NCBI GenBank assembly: GCA_963792875.1
Contig: CAWBXV010000006.1
Coordinates: 248,001-312,000, forward strand
Direction: 5' to 3'
Length of the DNA: 64,000 nt
DNA from: JAHEGP01 sp963792875
GTDB lineage: Bacteria; Pseudomonadota; Gammaproteobacteria; Pseudomonadales; JAHEGP01
Shown here: piece by piece, positions 34,682 to 43,913 of the stretch
How positions within the stretch are numbered: position 1 is the stretch's first letter
How the letters are laid out: every line of letters begins with the position of its first letter
Notes under the pieces: generated by a model
What the model saw: only the letters and a program-made list of their open reading frames with translations
Databases searched by the model: none
What the model was told of the DNA's origin: nothing
Position numbers and translations under genes: made by a program

Positions 34682-35098
34682 ATGGAGTTGTTTTTCCAGT
34701 TCGTCAGTCATCAGTGGCATCTGTTCGGTGTGCTGGTGTTGCTGCTGGCGGCCCTTGCCTACCACGAGTCCCGCAAAGCGGGCCCTCAGCTCTCGCCCCA
34801 GCAGCTCTCCATGCTCATCAACAGGAACGACGCGCTGGTGCTCGATGTCAGACCGAGCAAAGAGTATAAGGCTGGCCACATCGTCGATGCGATCAATATC
34901 CCCTTCAGCGAGATAGCGCAGCGTGGCGCGCAGCTGGACAAGTACCGGGGGCGTCCATTGGTGCTGGTCTGCAAGATGGGCCAGCATTCCGGCGGGATTG
35001 CCAAGCAGCTCAAGGCCCGCGGCTTTGATCCCGTCTACCGGCTCAGCGGCGGCATGATGGAGTGGGCGTCTTCGCAGATGCCCACGGTGAAAGGTTGA
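34682..35098 (+). CDS. membrane-anchored rhodanese-like sulfurtransferase
   Basis: The 138-aa protein has an N-terminal membrane helix (residues ~13-28) and a single rhodanese domain with DVRPSKEYKAGHIVDAINIP and the active-site loop VCKMGQHSG, where Cys97 is the persulfide carrier. The typical yibN-like position, directly before grxC and secB, is conserved. ATG 34682 has AAGGA upstream; ATG 34673 would add three residues. Confidence 0.92.
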   Translation: MELFFQFVSHQWHLFGVLVLLLAALAYHESRKAGPQLSPQQLSMLINRNDALVLDVRPSKEYKAGHIVDAINIPFSEIAQRGAQLDKYRGRPLVLVCKMGQHSGGIAKQLKARGFDPVYRLSGGMMEWASSQMPTVKG

Positions 35099-35101
35099 CG
35101 C

Positions 35102-35383
35102 TTGTCCACGGTGACGATGTACAGCACCCCGTGGTGTCCGTATTGCGTGGGCGCGCGCAACTTGCTGAATCAGCTTGGCGTGGACTATCGTGAAATACGG
35201 GTCGACCAGGATATCGCCCTGCGTCGACAGATGATGGAATTGAGTGGCCGACGCACAGTGCCGCAAATCTGGATCGGCGCTACCCACGTTGGCGGTTACA
35301 CGGATTTGCTCGGTCTGCAGCGGAGCGGCAAGCTCGATGCGCTGCTCGAGACCGCTGGCGGGCATCAACCGAAAAAGAGGTGA
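35102..35383 (+). CDS. grxC: glutaredoxin 3
   Basis: A 93-aa thioredoxin-fold protein that reduces disulfides with glutathione. Active site CPYC (Cys12 and Cys15), cis-proline TVPQIWI and the glutathione-binding GGYTDLLGL are present. The start is TTG 35102 with AAAGG eight bases upstream, only 3 bp after the rhodanese stop; GTG 35111 is possible. It precedes secB by 5 bp. Confidence 0.95.
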   Translation: MSTVTMYSTPWCPYCVGARNLLNQLGVDYREIRVDQDIALRRQMMELSGRRTVPQIWIGATHVGGYTDLLGLQRSGKLDALLETAGGHQPKKR

Positions 35384-35388
35384 CATCT

Positions 35389-35853
35389 ATGACTGAAAAC
35401 AATCCAGGCGCCCAGAAGCAGGGGCAGCCGCAATTCGCCTTGCAGCGAATCTACGTGAAAGACCTGTCCTTCGAGGCGCCGTTGGGCTATACGGCGTTTC
35501 AGAAGCAGTGGAATCCGAAGGTCCAGCTCGACCTCAACACCACCAACACCAAGATCGACGAGCAGAACTACGAGGTCGTACTGACCCTCACCGTCACCGC
35601 CAAGCACGACGAGGACACGGCTTTCCTGGTGGAGGTGCAGCAGGCCGGCATCTTTGGCGCCGCCGGCTTTGCCCAGCAGCAGCTGCACCAGATTCTCAAC
35701 ATGATGTGTCCCAATATCCTCTTCCCCTACGCCAGGGAAACGGTCGACAGCCTCGTGCTCCGGGGCAGTTTCCCTCCGCTGATGATCGCGCCCGTCAATT
35801 TCGAAGCGCTCTATCAGCAGGCGCTGGCCAAGCAGCAACAGAAGGTCAATTAG
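35389..35853 (+). CDS. secB: protein-export chaperone SecB
   Basis: SecB keeps preproteins unfolded and hands them to SecA. The 154-aa protein has FALQRIYVKDLSFEAP at the N-terminus and the highly conserved CPNILFPYARE and FPPLMIAPVNFEALY. ATG 35389 follows GAGGTG. It is last in the rhodanese-grxC-secB operon; its end overlaps the convergent trmL end by 8 bp. Confidence 0.97.
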   Translation: MTENNPGAQKQGQPQFALQRIYVKDLSFEAPLGYTAFQKQWNPKVQLDLNTTNTKIDEQNYEVVLTLTVTAKHDEDTAFLVEVQQAGIFGAAGFAQQQLHQILNMMCPNILFPYARETVDSLVLRGSFPPLMIAPVNFEALYQQALAKQQQKVN

Positions 35854-36305
35854 CAAAGCCCTGCTGCCGCCACGCCTCATACAGAATGACGGCCACACTG
35901 TTGGCCAGATTCATCGAGCGGCTGTGTGGCAGCATGGGAATTCTCAGTGCGTGCTGCGCAGGCAGCGCGTCCAGTAAGCTGGCTGGCAGTCCGCGCGTTT
36001 CGGGGCCGAACAGCAGCGCATCGCCGGGCCGATAGCTGACGTCACTGTAGCAGCGACTGCCGCGGGTGGTCGCCGCCAGTACCCGCGGCGGGCGCACGGT
36101 CTCGAGAAAAGATGGGTAGTCCCGGTGCTGTTCCACCCGCGCCCATTCGCGGTAGTCCAGGCCGGCGCGGCGGCACTGCTTGTCGTTCAACGAAAAGCCC
36201 AGCGGCTCGATGAGATGCAGCCGGGCGCCGGTATTGGCGCACAGGCGAATGATATTGCCCGTGTTGGGCGGTATTTCCGGCTGATACAGTACAACCTGCA
36301 ACGGG

Positions 36306-36319
<14 letters not shown>
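35846..36319 (-). CDS. trmL: tRNA (cytidine/uridine-34-2'-O)-methyltransferase
   Basis: TrmL methylates the wobble ribose of tRNA-Leu. The 157-aa SPOUT protein has VLYQPEIPPNTGNIIRLCANTGARLHLI, the knot loops LLFGPETRGLP, and IPMLPHSRSMNLANSVAVILYEA. It follows ntrC with a 14-bp overlap, so it may be co-transcribed with the nitrogen regulators, though a functional link is not obvious. Confidence 0.95.
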
Positions 36320-37722
<1,403 letters not shown>

Positions 37723-37736
<14 letters not shown>

Positions 37737-38829
37737 GGCTGCTCTCCACGGGCAGATACAGGGTAAAGCGGGTTTCGCCGGGCTCGCTGCTGCATTCGAT
37801 CAGCCCCTTGTGCTGGTTGAGAATCGATTGTGCGATCGACAGGCCGAGTCCCGTGCCATCGGCGCGGCCGCTGACCATGGGAAAGAAGATGCTCTGTAAC
37901 AGCTCCGAGGGTATGCCGGGACCGTTATCGACGATATTGATGCAGCACACCAGCCGATGGCGCTGATCGCCCAGGGTGAATTGGCGCAGCACCCGGGTCG
38001 AGATCAGGATGGTGGGCGTTCTGTCGCTGGTCTCGGTCAGCGCCTGCATGGCGTTGCGCATCACGTTCAGCGCCGCCTGGATGAGTTTGGACTTGTCGCC
38101 CAGCAGGTCGGGGATGCTGGGGTCGTAGTCGCGTTCAAAGCAGATGCGGCCGGCAGACTCCGCCTCCACCAGGCCGATGACGCGCTCCAGCACCTCGTGG
38201 ATGTTGAGGGGCTTCTGCTGCGGCAGCTTGTGGGGACCGAGCAGGCGATCCACCAGATTGCGCAGTCGGTCTGCCTCGGCGATGATGATGTCGGTATAGT
38301 CCTGCAGGGCGGGATCCGGCAGTTCCTTGGCCAGCAGCTGGGCAGCGCCGCGCAGCCCGCCCAGCGGATTCTTGATCTCGTGGGCGAGGCCCCGGATCAG
38401 CGCGCGGCTGTTCTGCTGGCTTGACATGATGCTGGCTTCGCGGCTGATCTTCAGCAGGCGGTCCATGGGCTGCAGTTCCAGCAGCAGATAGTGCTCGGCA
38501 CCTTCCTGTACCGGGGTGGCCGTGTAGTCCACCGAGATGGAGTTGCCGCTGGGCAGCGTCAGCGTAGCCTGGCGTTTGGTGAACGGGTTGCCCTCGGCGA
38601 GGAGGGCGCCGGCGATGCTCGCCAGGGGCTTGCCGCTCTCGAGAAAGAGCTGGTGAACGGGTGTGCCCAACAGGCGCGGCGAGCTCAATTCGAGCAGCAT
38701 TTCCGCCGACGAATTGACATAGCGAATGAGCAGGTTCGAATCGACTACCAGCACGGCGGTGGTGAGGTAGTCGAGCAGGCGCTGTTCCAGAGTTGCTGAC
38801 AAATGGGTAGGCTCGTTGGTTGCGTGCAT
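37723..38829 (-). CDS. ntrB: nitrogen sensor histidine kinase NtrB
   Basis: NtrB phosphorylates or dephosphorylates NtrC according to the PII signal. The 368-aa cytoplasmic protein has an N-terminal PAS domain (LLDYLTTAVLVVDSNLLIRYVN), the phosphoacceptor His150 in GLAHEIKNPLGG, and the ATP-binding N, G1 and G2 boxes (NVMRNAMQAL, VDNGPGIP, GTGLGLSIAQ). ATG 38829 is chosen: the longer frame starts with a TTG lying inside the sigma-54 promoter. Confidence 0.95.
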
Positions 38830-38914
38830 CGATGTGGTCTTATTCCCTCTCCCATTTCCAGTGACAGTCGGATCTGCGCGATGTCCGACGGGTGAGGCCG
38901 CGCTGCCAAAGTAA

Positions 38915-38931
38915 TGCAATTAGCGAGCCAA
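38915..38931 (-). promoter_or_regulatory. sigma-54 promoter of ntrB
   Basis: On the minus strand TTGGCTCGCTAATTGCA matches the sigma-54 consensus TGGCACG-N4-TTGCA with GG (-24) and GC (-12) separated by exactly ten bases. The start would be near 38904, giving a ~75-nt leader before ntrB. The NtrC site at 39028-39044 is about 130 bp upstream of that start. Confidence 0.85.
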
Positions 38932-39027
38932 CTGACCATCATTGCGTGCGATTGCACGATTTCAGGGCGCCGGGGCGCATTGAGTGAAAGCGGTGACCCA
39001 AAAGGCGCGCCCTATTCTGACATGTTG

Positions 39028-39044
39028 CGCACCATAATGGTGCG
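39028..39044. promoter_or_regulatory. NtrC-binding palindrome upstream of ntrB
   Basis: CGCACCA-TAA-TGGTGCG is a perfect palindrome apart from its 3-bp centre and fits the NtrC consensus TGCACCA-N3-TGGTGCA, differing only in the outermost pair. Distance to the sigma-54 promoter is typical for an enhancer site. Confidence 0.85.
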
Positions 39045-39083
39045 AAGATCGGCGCGGTGCTGGCTGGGTGGGAGCTTGCGGGC

Positions 39084-39110
39084 AAAAAAAACCCGCTCAG
39101 AGAGCGGGTT
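39084..39110 (-). terminator. intrinsic terminator of glnA
   Basis: On the minus strand the perfect 9-bp stem AACCCGCTC/GAGCGGGTT with a 3-nt loop is followed by a run of T residues (complement of 39084-39090). It lies 19 bp after the glnA stop and isolates glnA from ntrB. Confidence 0.95.
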
Positions 39111-39128
39111 TATCGTCTCGGGCAGGAC

Positions 39129-40535
39129 TTACACCGAGTAGTACATCTCGAACTCGACCGGGTGCGTGGTCATGTTCAGTGCCTGGATCTCCTGGGATTT
39201 CAGCTTGATGTAGGCGTCGATCGCATCGTCGGAGAACACGCCGCCGGCGGTGAGGAAGGCGCGATCCGCATCCAGTGCTGCCAGCGCCTGTTCGAGGCTG
39301 GAGGCGACCGTGGGGATCTCGGCGGCTTCATGGGCGGGCAGGTCATACAGGTCCTTGTCGCGGGGGTCGCCCGGATGGATCTTGTTGAGTATGCCGTCGA
39401 TACCGGCCATGAGCATGGCGGCAAAGGCCAGGTAGGGGTTGGCGGAGGGGTCGGGGAAGCGCACTTCGATGCGGCGGGCCTTGGGGCTGCTCACGTGCGG
39501 AATGCGGATCGAGGCCGAGCGGTTGCGGGCCGAGTAGGCCAGCATGACTGGCGCTTCAAAGCCCGGCACCAGGCGCTTGTAGGAGTTGGTCGAGCCGTTG
39601 GTGATGGCGTTGAGGGCGCGCGCATGCTTGATAATGCCGCCGATGTAGTACAGCGCGGTCTCGGACAGCCCGGCGTAGCCGTCGCCAGCCATGATGTTGA
39701 CGCCGTTCTTGCTGATGGACTGGTGCACGTGCATACCGCTGCCGTTGTCGCCGACCAGCGGCTTGGGCATAAATGTCGCGGTCTTGCCATAGGAGTGAGC
39801 GACGTTGTGCACGCAGTACTTGAGGATCTGCACTTCGTCGGCCTTGAGGGTCAGCGTGTTGGCGTTGACGCCGATTTCGCACTGGCCGGCGGTGCCCACT
39901 TCATGGTGGTGTACCTCGACCTTCAGGCCCATGGCCTCCATGGCGCCGCACATGGCTGCGCGCAGATCGTGCAGTGAGTCGACCGGGGGTACCGGAAAGT
40001 ATCCGCCCTTGACGCCGGGGCGGTGGCCGATGTTGCCGCCTTCGATCGTGTGCGAGGAGGCCCAGGCCGCCTCTTCAGAGTTGACGGAGTAGCCGGCGCC
40101 GCTGATGCCGGCGTGCCACTTGACGTCATCGAAAACGAAGAACTCGGGCTCGGGGCCGAACAGGCAGGAATCGCCGATGCCGGTGGACTTGAGGTACTGC
40201 TCGGCGCGCTCGGCGATGGAGCGGGGGTCGCGCTCGTAGCCCAGGCCTGAGGTGGGCTCGACGATGCTGCAGCGCAGGTTGATGGTGGGCTCGTCGGTGA
40301 ACGGGTCCAGGACCGCGGTGTGGTCGTGCGGCATCATGATCATGTCGGATTCGTTGATGCCCCTCCAGCCCGCAATGGACGAGCCGTCAAACATCTTGCC
40401 GTCTTCGAAGAACTCCTCATCGACGAGAGAGGACGGGATGGTGACGTGCTGCTCCTTGCCCTTGGTGTCGGTGAAGCGCAAATCGACCCAGTGGGCTTCG
40501 CTTTCTTTGATCAGCTTCAGAGTTTTCTCTGACAT
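39129..40535 (-). CDS. glnA: glutamine synthetase type I
   Basis: It makes glutamine from glutamate, ammonia and ATP. The 468-aa protein has DGSSIAGWRGINESDM near 50, metal and substrate segments GPEPEFFVFDDV and NGSGMHVHQS, NSYKRLVPG, and the adenylylation site Tyr in KDLYDLP near residue 397, so it is probably controlled by GlnE. ATG 40535 is preferred over the ATG two codons earlier because of GGAGG spacing. It is controlled by a sigma-54 promoter (40635-40650) with two NtrC sites, as described. Confidence 0.97.
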   Translation of the reverse strand: MSEKTLKLIKESEAHWVDLRFTDTKGKEQHVTIPSSLVDEEFFEDGKMFDGSSIAGWRGINESDMIMMPHDHTAVLDPFTDEPTINLRCSIVEPTSGLGYERDPRSIAERAEQYLKSTGIGDSCLFGPEPEFFVFDDVKWHAGISGAGYSVNSEEAAWASSHTIEGGNIGHRPGVKGGYFPVPPVDSLHDLRAAMCGAMEAMGLKVEVHHHEVGTAGQCEIGVNANTLTLKADEVQILKYCVHNVAHSYGKTATFMPKPLVGDNGSGMHVHQSISKNGVNIMAGDGYAGLSETALYYIGGIIKHARALNAITNGSTNSYKRLVPGFEAPVMLAYSARNRSASIRIPHVSSPKARRIEVRFPDPSANPYLAFAAMLMAGIDGILNKIHPGDPRDKDLYDLPAHEAAEIPTVASSLEQALAALDADRAFLTAGGVFSDDAIDAYIKLKSQEIQALNMTTHPVEFEMYYSV

Positions 40536-40634
40536 GAACATTCCTCCATTGGATTAATCAGGCGTAGCTGCCTTCGCTGTGTAAAGTCATTGCGTGCTAA
40601 CTTGGGCGTCGCAAATGGGCGTACGCGTAATGAA

Positions 40635-40650
40635 AGCAAAATATGTACCA
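40635..40650 (-). promoter_or_regulatory. sigma-54-type promoter of glnA
   Basis: On the minus strand TGGTACATATTTTGC has GG and GC ten bases apart with TTGC at -12, close to the sigma-54 consensus (one change at TGGCAC). The start would be near 40624, about 90 nt before glnA. The region 40536-40858 has no other gene and is shared with thiI. Confidence 0.75.
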
Positions 40651-40723
40651 TATTTGGAAACCGGCTTTCGCCCCGCGCGGTTTGGCGCTGCATGGAGTGG
40701 TCGTCCGAAAGTGAGGCACTGTG

Positions 40724-40760
40724 TGCGCCAATATGATGCAGGGTGCGCCAATATGGGGCG
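40724..40760. promoter_or_regulatory. two NtrC-type enhancer sites upstream of glnA
   Basis: Two tandem 17-bp elements, TGCGCCA-ATA-TGATGCA (40724-40740) and TGCGCCA-ATA-TGGGGCG (40744-40760), resemble the NtrC site TGCACCA-N3-TGGTGCA with the same 3-bp centre. Their spacing is 20 bp, about two helical turns, and they lie 100-136 bp upstream of the predicted glnA start, the classic arrangement. Confidence 0.8.
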
Positions 40761-40817
40761 CCAGGGCGTGTGGGCACGCGCTACATTAGTGCCAAGCAAC
40801 CGGGCTGGCAAGTGTTT

Positions 40818-40823
40818 TATAAT
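40818..40823 (+). promoter_or_regulatory. candidate -10 box of thiI
   Basis: TATAAT lies 36 bp before the thiI start. The -35 region is not recognisable, so this is a tentative sigma-70 promoter in the divergent glnA-thiI region. Confidence 0.4.
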
Positions 40824-40858
40824 GGCGCCTTTGTCGTTGGTGCGCGGTTGCCTCATTC

Positions 40859-42346
40859 ATGCAGTTTGTCGTCCGGTATTTTCCCGAGATCATCCTCAAG
40901 TCACGCCCTGTGCGCAAGCAGATGTCGCGGCAGTTGCAGGGCAATCTGCAGTCGCTGCTGCGTGGGCTTGACGTGGGCCGGATACGCGTCGTGGCGGGGT
41001 GGGATAAGCTCGTCGTGCACGTCGAGGCGCCCACTGCTGAAACCGAGGCGCGCGTGGTGGCGGTGCTGCGCAATACCCCCGGTATTGCCCATTTCATGGA
41101 TGTGGAGCAATGCCCGCTGACGGGTCTGCCGCAACTGGCCGAGCGGGTGCTGGCTATCTGGCGCGATCGCCTGGACGGCAGGACGTTCGCGGTGCGCTGC
41201 CGTCGCCGCGGCACGCATGCCTTCTCCTCGCGCGACGTCGAGTGTGCGGTGGGTGCTGCGCTGTTGCAGGGCAGCGGCGCCAGGGGCGTCGACCTGGTGC
41301 ACCCCGACTGTGTGGTCAGGGTGGAGGTGGTCGAAGACTGGGTGTCGCTCGTGAACCGGCGCTGGGAGGGGCTCGGCGGTTATCCCAGCGGCAGCATTGG
41401 CGCGGTGCTATCGCTGGTGTCGGGGGGCTTCGACAGCACGGTGGCCAGTTTTCAGGCCATGCGCCGTGGGCTGCTGACGCATTTCCTGTTCTTCAACCTG
41501 GGTGGTCATGCGCACGAGGTCGGGGTCAAGGAGGTGGCGGCGTATCTATGGACAAAATACGGCGCCTCGCGCCCCGTACGCTTTGTCTCGGTGCCGTTCG
41601 ATGAGGTCGTCGCGGAGATTCTGCAGCGCGTGGACGAGCGCCTGATGGGCGTCGTGCTCAAGCGCATGATGCTGCGGGCCGCCGAAAAAATCGCCGCCGA
41701 CATGGGGGTGTGCGCGCTGGTTACCGGCGACAGCGTCGCGCAGGTTTCCAGTCAGACGCTGCACAATCTGTCGGTGGTCGATCAGGCGTGCGGCATGCTG
41801 GTGCTGCGCCCCCTCATCAGCTGCGACAAGTCCAGCATCGTGGAGATCAGCCGCGCTATCGGCGCCGAGGACTTTGCTGCCAGCATGCCGGAATATTGTG
41901 GCGTGATCTCGGTCAAGCCCGCTACGCGGGCGCGCCTCGACCGAGTGCAGGCGTCCGAGGCGAAGCTTGACGCGGCGCTGCTGGAGCGTGCCGTCGCCCG
42001 CGCCGGCAGCGCGCGCATCGATCAGCTGGCGCTCGACGACCAGTCCGCGCCGGACCTGGAGGTGATGGTCGCGCCGGTGGCGGGCAGCATCATCCTGGAT
42101 GTGCGCCATCCCGACGACGTGGAGCGGGCACCGTTGCAGGTGCCCGGCATCGAGGTGCAGGCCATCCCCTTTTTCGAGCTGCATCGGCGCTTTGCCGCGC
42201 TCGATCAGGCGCGCCGCTACATGCTGTATTGCGATCAGGGCGTGATGAGTCGCATCCATGCGGCCCATCTGGTGAGCGAGGGCCACGCCAACGTCTGCGT
42301 CTATCGACCGATGCTGCGCCCGCCCGCCCGGTCCGGCACGGCTTGA
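40859..42346 (+). CDS. thiI: tRNA sulfurtransferase ThiI with rhodanese domain
   Basis: ThiI makes 4-thiouridine at tRNA position 8 and supplies sulfur for thiamine. The 495-aa protein has the N-terminal ferredoxin-like/THUMP domain, the PP-loop SGGFDST near residue 188, a Cys in PEYCGV near 345 and a C-terminal rhodanese domain with Cys458 in YCDQGV, the persulfide residue. The two-cysteine enterobacterial-type layout is complete. It is divergent from glnA and followed convergently by the sodium transporter. Confidence 0.95.
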   Translation: MQFVVRYFPEIILKSRPVRKQMSRQLQGNLQSLLRGLDVGRIRVVAGWDKLVVHVEAPTAETEARVVAVLRNTPGIAHFMDVEQCPLTGLPQLAERVLAIWRDRLDGRTFAVRCRRRGTHAFSSRDVECAVGAALLQGSGARGVDLVHPDCVVRVEVVEDWVSLVNRRWEGLGGYPSGSIGAVLSLVSGGFDSTVASFQAMRRGLLTHFLFFNLGGHAHEVGVKEVAAYLWTKYGASRPVRFVSVPFDEVVAEILQRVDERLMGVVLKRMMLRAAEKIAADMGVCALVTGDSVAQVSSQTLHNLSVVDQACGMLVLRPLISCDKSSIVEISRAIGAEDFAASMPEYCGVISVKPATRARLDRVQASEAKLDAALLERAVARAGSARIDQLALDDQSAPDLEVMVAPVAGSIILDVRHPDDVERAPLQVPGIEVQAIPFFELHRRFAALDQARRYMLYCDQGVMSRIHAAHLVSEGHANVCVYRPMLRPPARSGTA

Positions 42347-42364
42347 AGCGCCCGGGGGCGCTCC

Positions 42365-43681
42365 CTACAGCCAGCCCAGGTTGTGCAGAAATATGGCGAT
42401 AATGCCGGCCGGCGCCACAAACCGCAGGACCACATACCAGACGTTGAACAGTATTTCGCCCGTATCCTTGAGCTGCTTGCGCACGGAATTGCGGCGCATG
42501 ATCCAGCCGGTGAAGATGGCGATCAGCAGGCCGCCCAGCGGCAGCATGATGTTGGTGCTGAGAAAATCCAGGGCGCCGAATATGCCGTCGTAATAGATGC
42601 AGGCTGCGCCGCCCAGCCAGCCGATGCTGGACAGCGCCACCGTGGACCAGGGGCGCGCGACCCCCTGGCGTTCCAGCCAGGCGACGCCAGGCTCGATCAG
42701 CGAGATCGAAGAGCTCAGCGCCGCGATGCCGACCAGGATGAAGAACAGCGTGCCGAACAGGGCGCCGCCTGGCATCACTGAAAAGGCGATGGGCAGGGTC
42801 TGGAACATCAGGCCGGGGCCGCCGGTCGGCTCCAGTCCGTTGCCGAATACCAGCGGAAAAATAGCCATGCCGGCGATCAGGGCTATCGCGGTGTCCAGGG
42901 CGGCGATGGTCAGTGTGGCCTTGGCCACCGATGCGTTTTCCGGCATGTACGAACCGTAGGCCATGATTGCGCCCATGCCCAGGCTGAGAGTGAAGAAGGC
43001 ATGGCCCAGGGCGGTCAGGAAGCCCTCCCCGGTGAGTTTGCTGAGGTCGAAGCTGAACATGAAGTTCCAGGCCGCGGGGAAGTCTCCCAGTGCCCAGCTG
43101 AAGCCGAGCAGCACCAGCAGCAGCACGAACAGCAGGGGCATGAGGATTTCCACCACGGTGCCGATGCCGCGGGTCACGCCCATCGCCACCACGCTGCCGG
43201 TCAGCAGGATGAACAGGGTGTGCCAGATGAGTTGCCTGCCGCTGTTGCCCTGTAGCGCGGTGAATTTTTCCTGGATGATGGTCGGGTCCAGCTCCATGTA
43301 GCCTCCGGACGCGCTCTGCCACACATAGTCCAGAGCCCAGCCTGCCACCACGCTGTAGAACATCAGTATCAGCAGGCCGGCCAGCACGCCCAGGATGCCG
43401 ACCAGCGACCAGCGGGTGTTCGCCCTGGCATCCTGGGCGGCGCGTATGACGCTGTGGATGGGGTCGGTGCGGCCGAAGCGGCCGATGCTGATTTCAGCGA
43501 TCATGACGGGCACGCCCACCAGCAGAATGCAGCAGAGGTAGGCCAGCACGAAGGCGCCGCCGCCGTATTCTCCGGTAATGTAGGGGAACTTCCAGATGTT
43601 GCCCAGCCCCACCGCGGAGCCCGTTGCTGCGAGGATGAAGGTCCAGCGGCTCTTCCAGCCTACATAGCGCGTCTGTTGCAT
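42365..43681 (-). CDS. sodium-dependent transporter (neurotransmitter:sodium symporter family)
   Basis: The 438-aa protein has 11-12 hydrophobic helices and the family signature GWKSRWTFILAATGSAVGLGNIWKFPY at TM1, with the unwound GSAVGLGN segment for sodium and substrate. It resembles bacterial LeuT/MhsT-type carriers, which use sodium to import amino acids; the substrate is unknown. It ends 18 bp from thiI's stop (convergent) and is divergent from typA. Confidence 0.9.
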   Translation of the reverse strand: MQQTRYVGWKSRWTFILAATGSAVGLGNIWKFPYITGEYGGGAFVLAYLCCILLVGVPVMIAEISIGRFGRTDPIHSVIRAAQDARANTRWSLVGILGVLAGLLILMFYSVVAGWALDYVWQSASGGYMELDPTIIQEKFTALQGNSGRQLIWHTLFILLTGSVVAMGVTRGIGTVVEILMPLLFVLLLVLLGFSWALGDFPAAWNFMFSFDLSKLTGEGFLTALGHAFFTLSLGMGAIMAYGSYMPENASVAKATLTIAALDTAIALIAGMAIFPLVFGNGLEPTGGPGLMFQTLPIAFSVMPGGALFGTLFFILVGIAALSSSISLIEPGVAWLERQGVARPWSTVALSSIGWLGGAACIYYDGIFGALDFLSTNIMLPLGGLLIAIFTGWIMRRNSVRKQLKDTGEILFNVWYVVLRFVAPAGIIAIFLHNLGWL

Positions 43682-43777
43682 GATTCTTCTGCTCTGCTGC
43701 CCGAAAAGTCAGCCATTGTAGCGGCAAAGCGGCCAGTGAGTGTAGGGCGAGGCTGGGGTTTGCCGCCTGGAATCGTG

Positions 43778-43783
43778 TATAAT
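43778..43783 (+). promoter_or_regulatory. candidate -10 box upstream of typA
   Basis: TGTATAAT contains a consensus TATAAT, about 130 bp before the typA ATG. The -35 is weak (no good TTGACA-like hexamer at 16-18 bp), so confidence is limited. Confidence 0.45.
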
Positions 43784-43913
43784 GCCGCCGCGGTGACACC
43801 GCTACGCTTCTCCCAGGAGTTTTCTCCCAGTCGTTCCTCAAACTCCCCCTTTTTCCGCTGCCGGCGCTGGTCAGGGCTGAACCATGACCGCGGGGCGCTC
43901 AGATGCCAGGATC

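Noticed and set aside
35846..35853. 8-bp overlap of secB and trmL ends
   Set aside because: Short convergent overlaps are common in dense genomes and need no special explanation.
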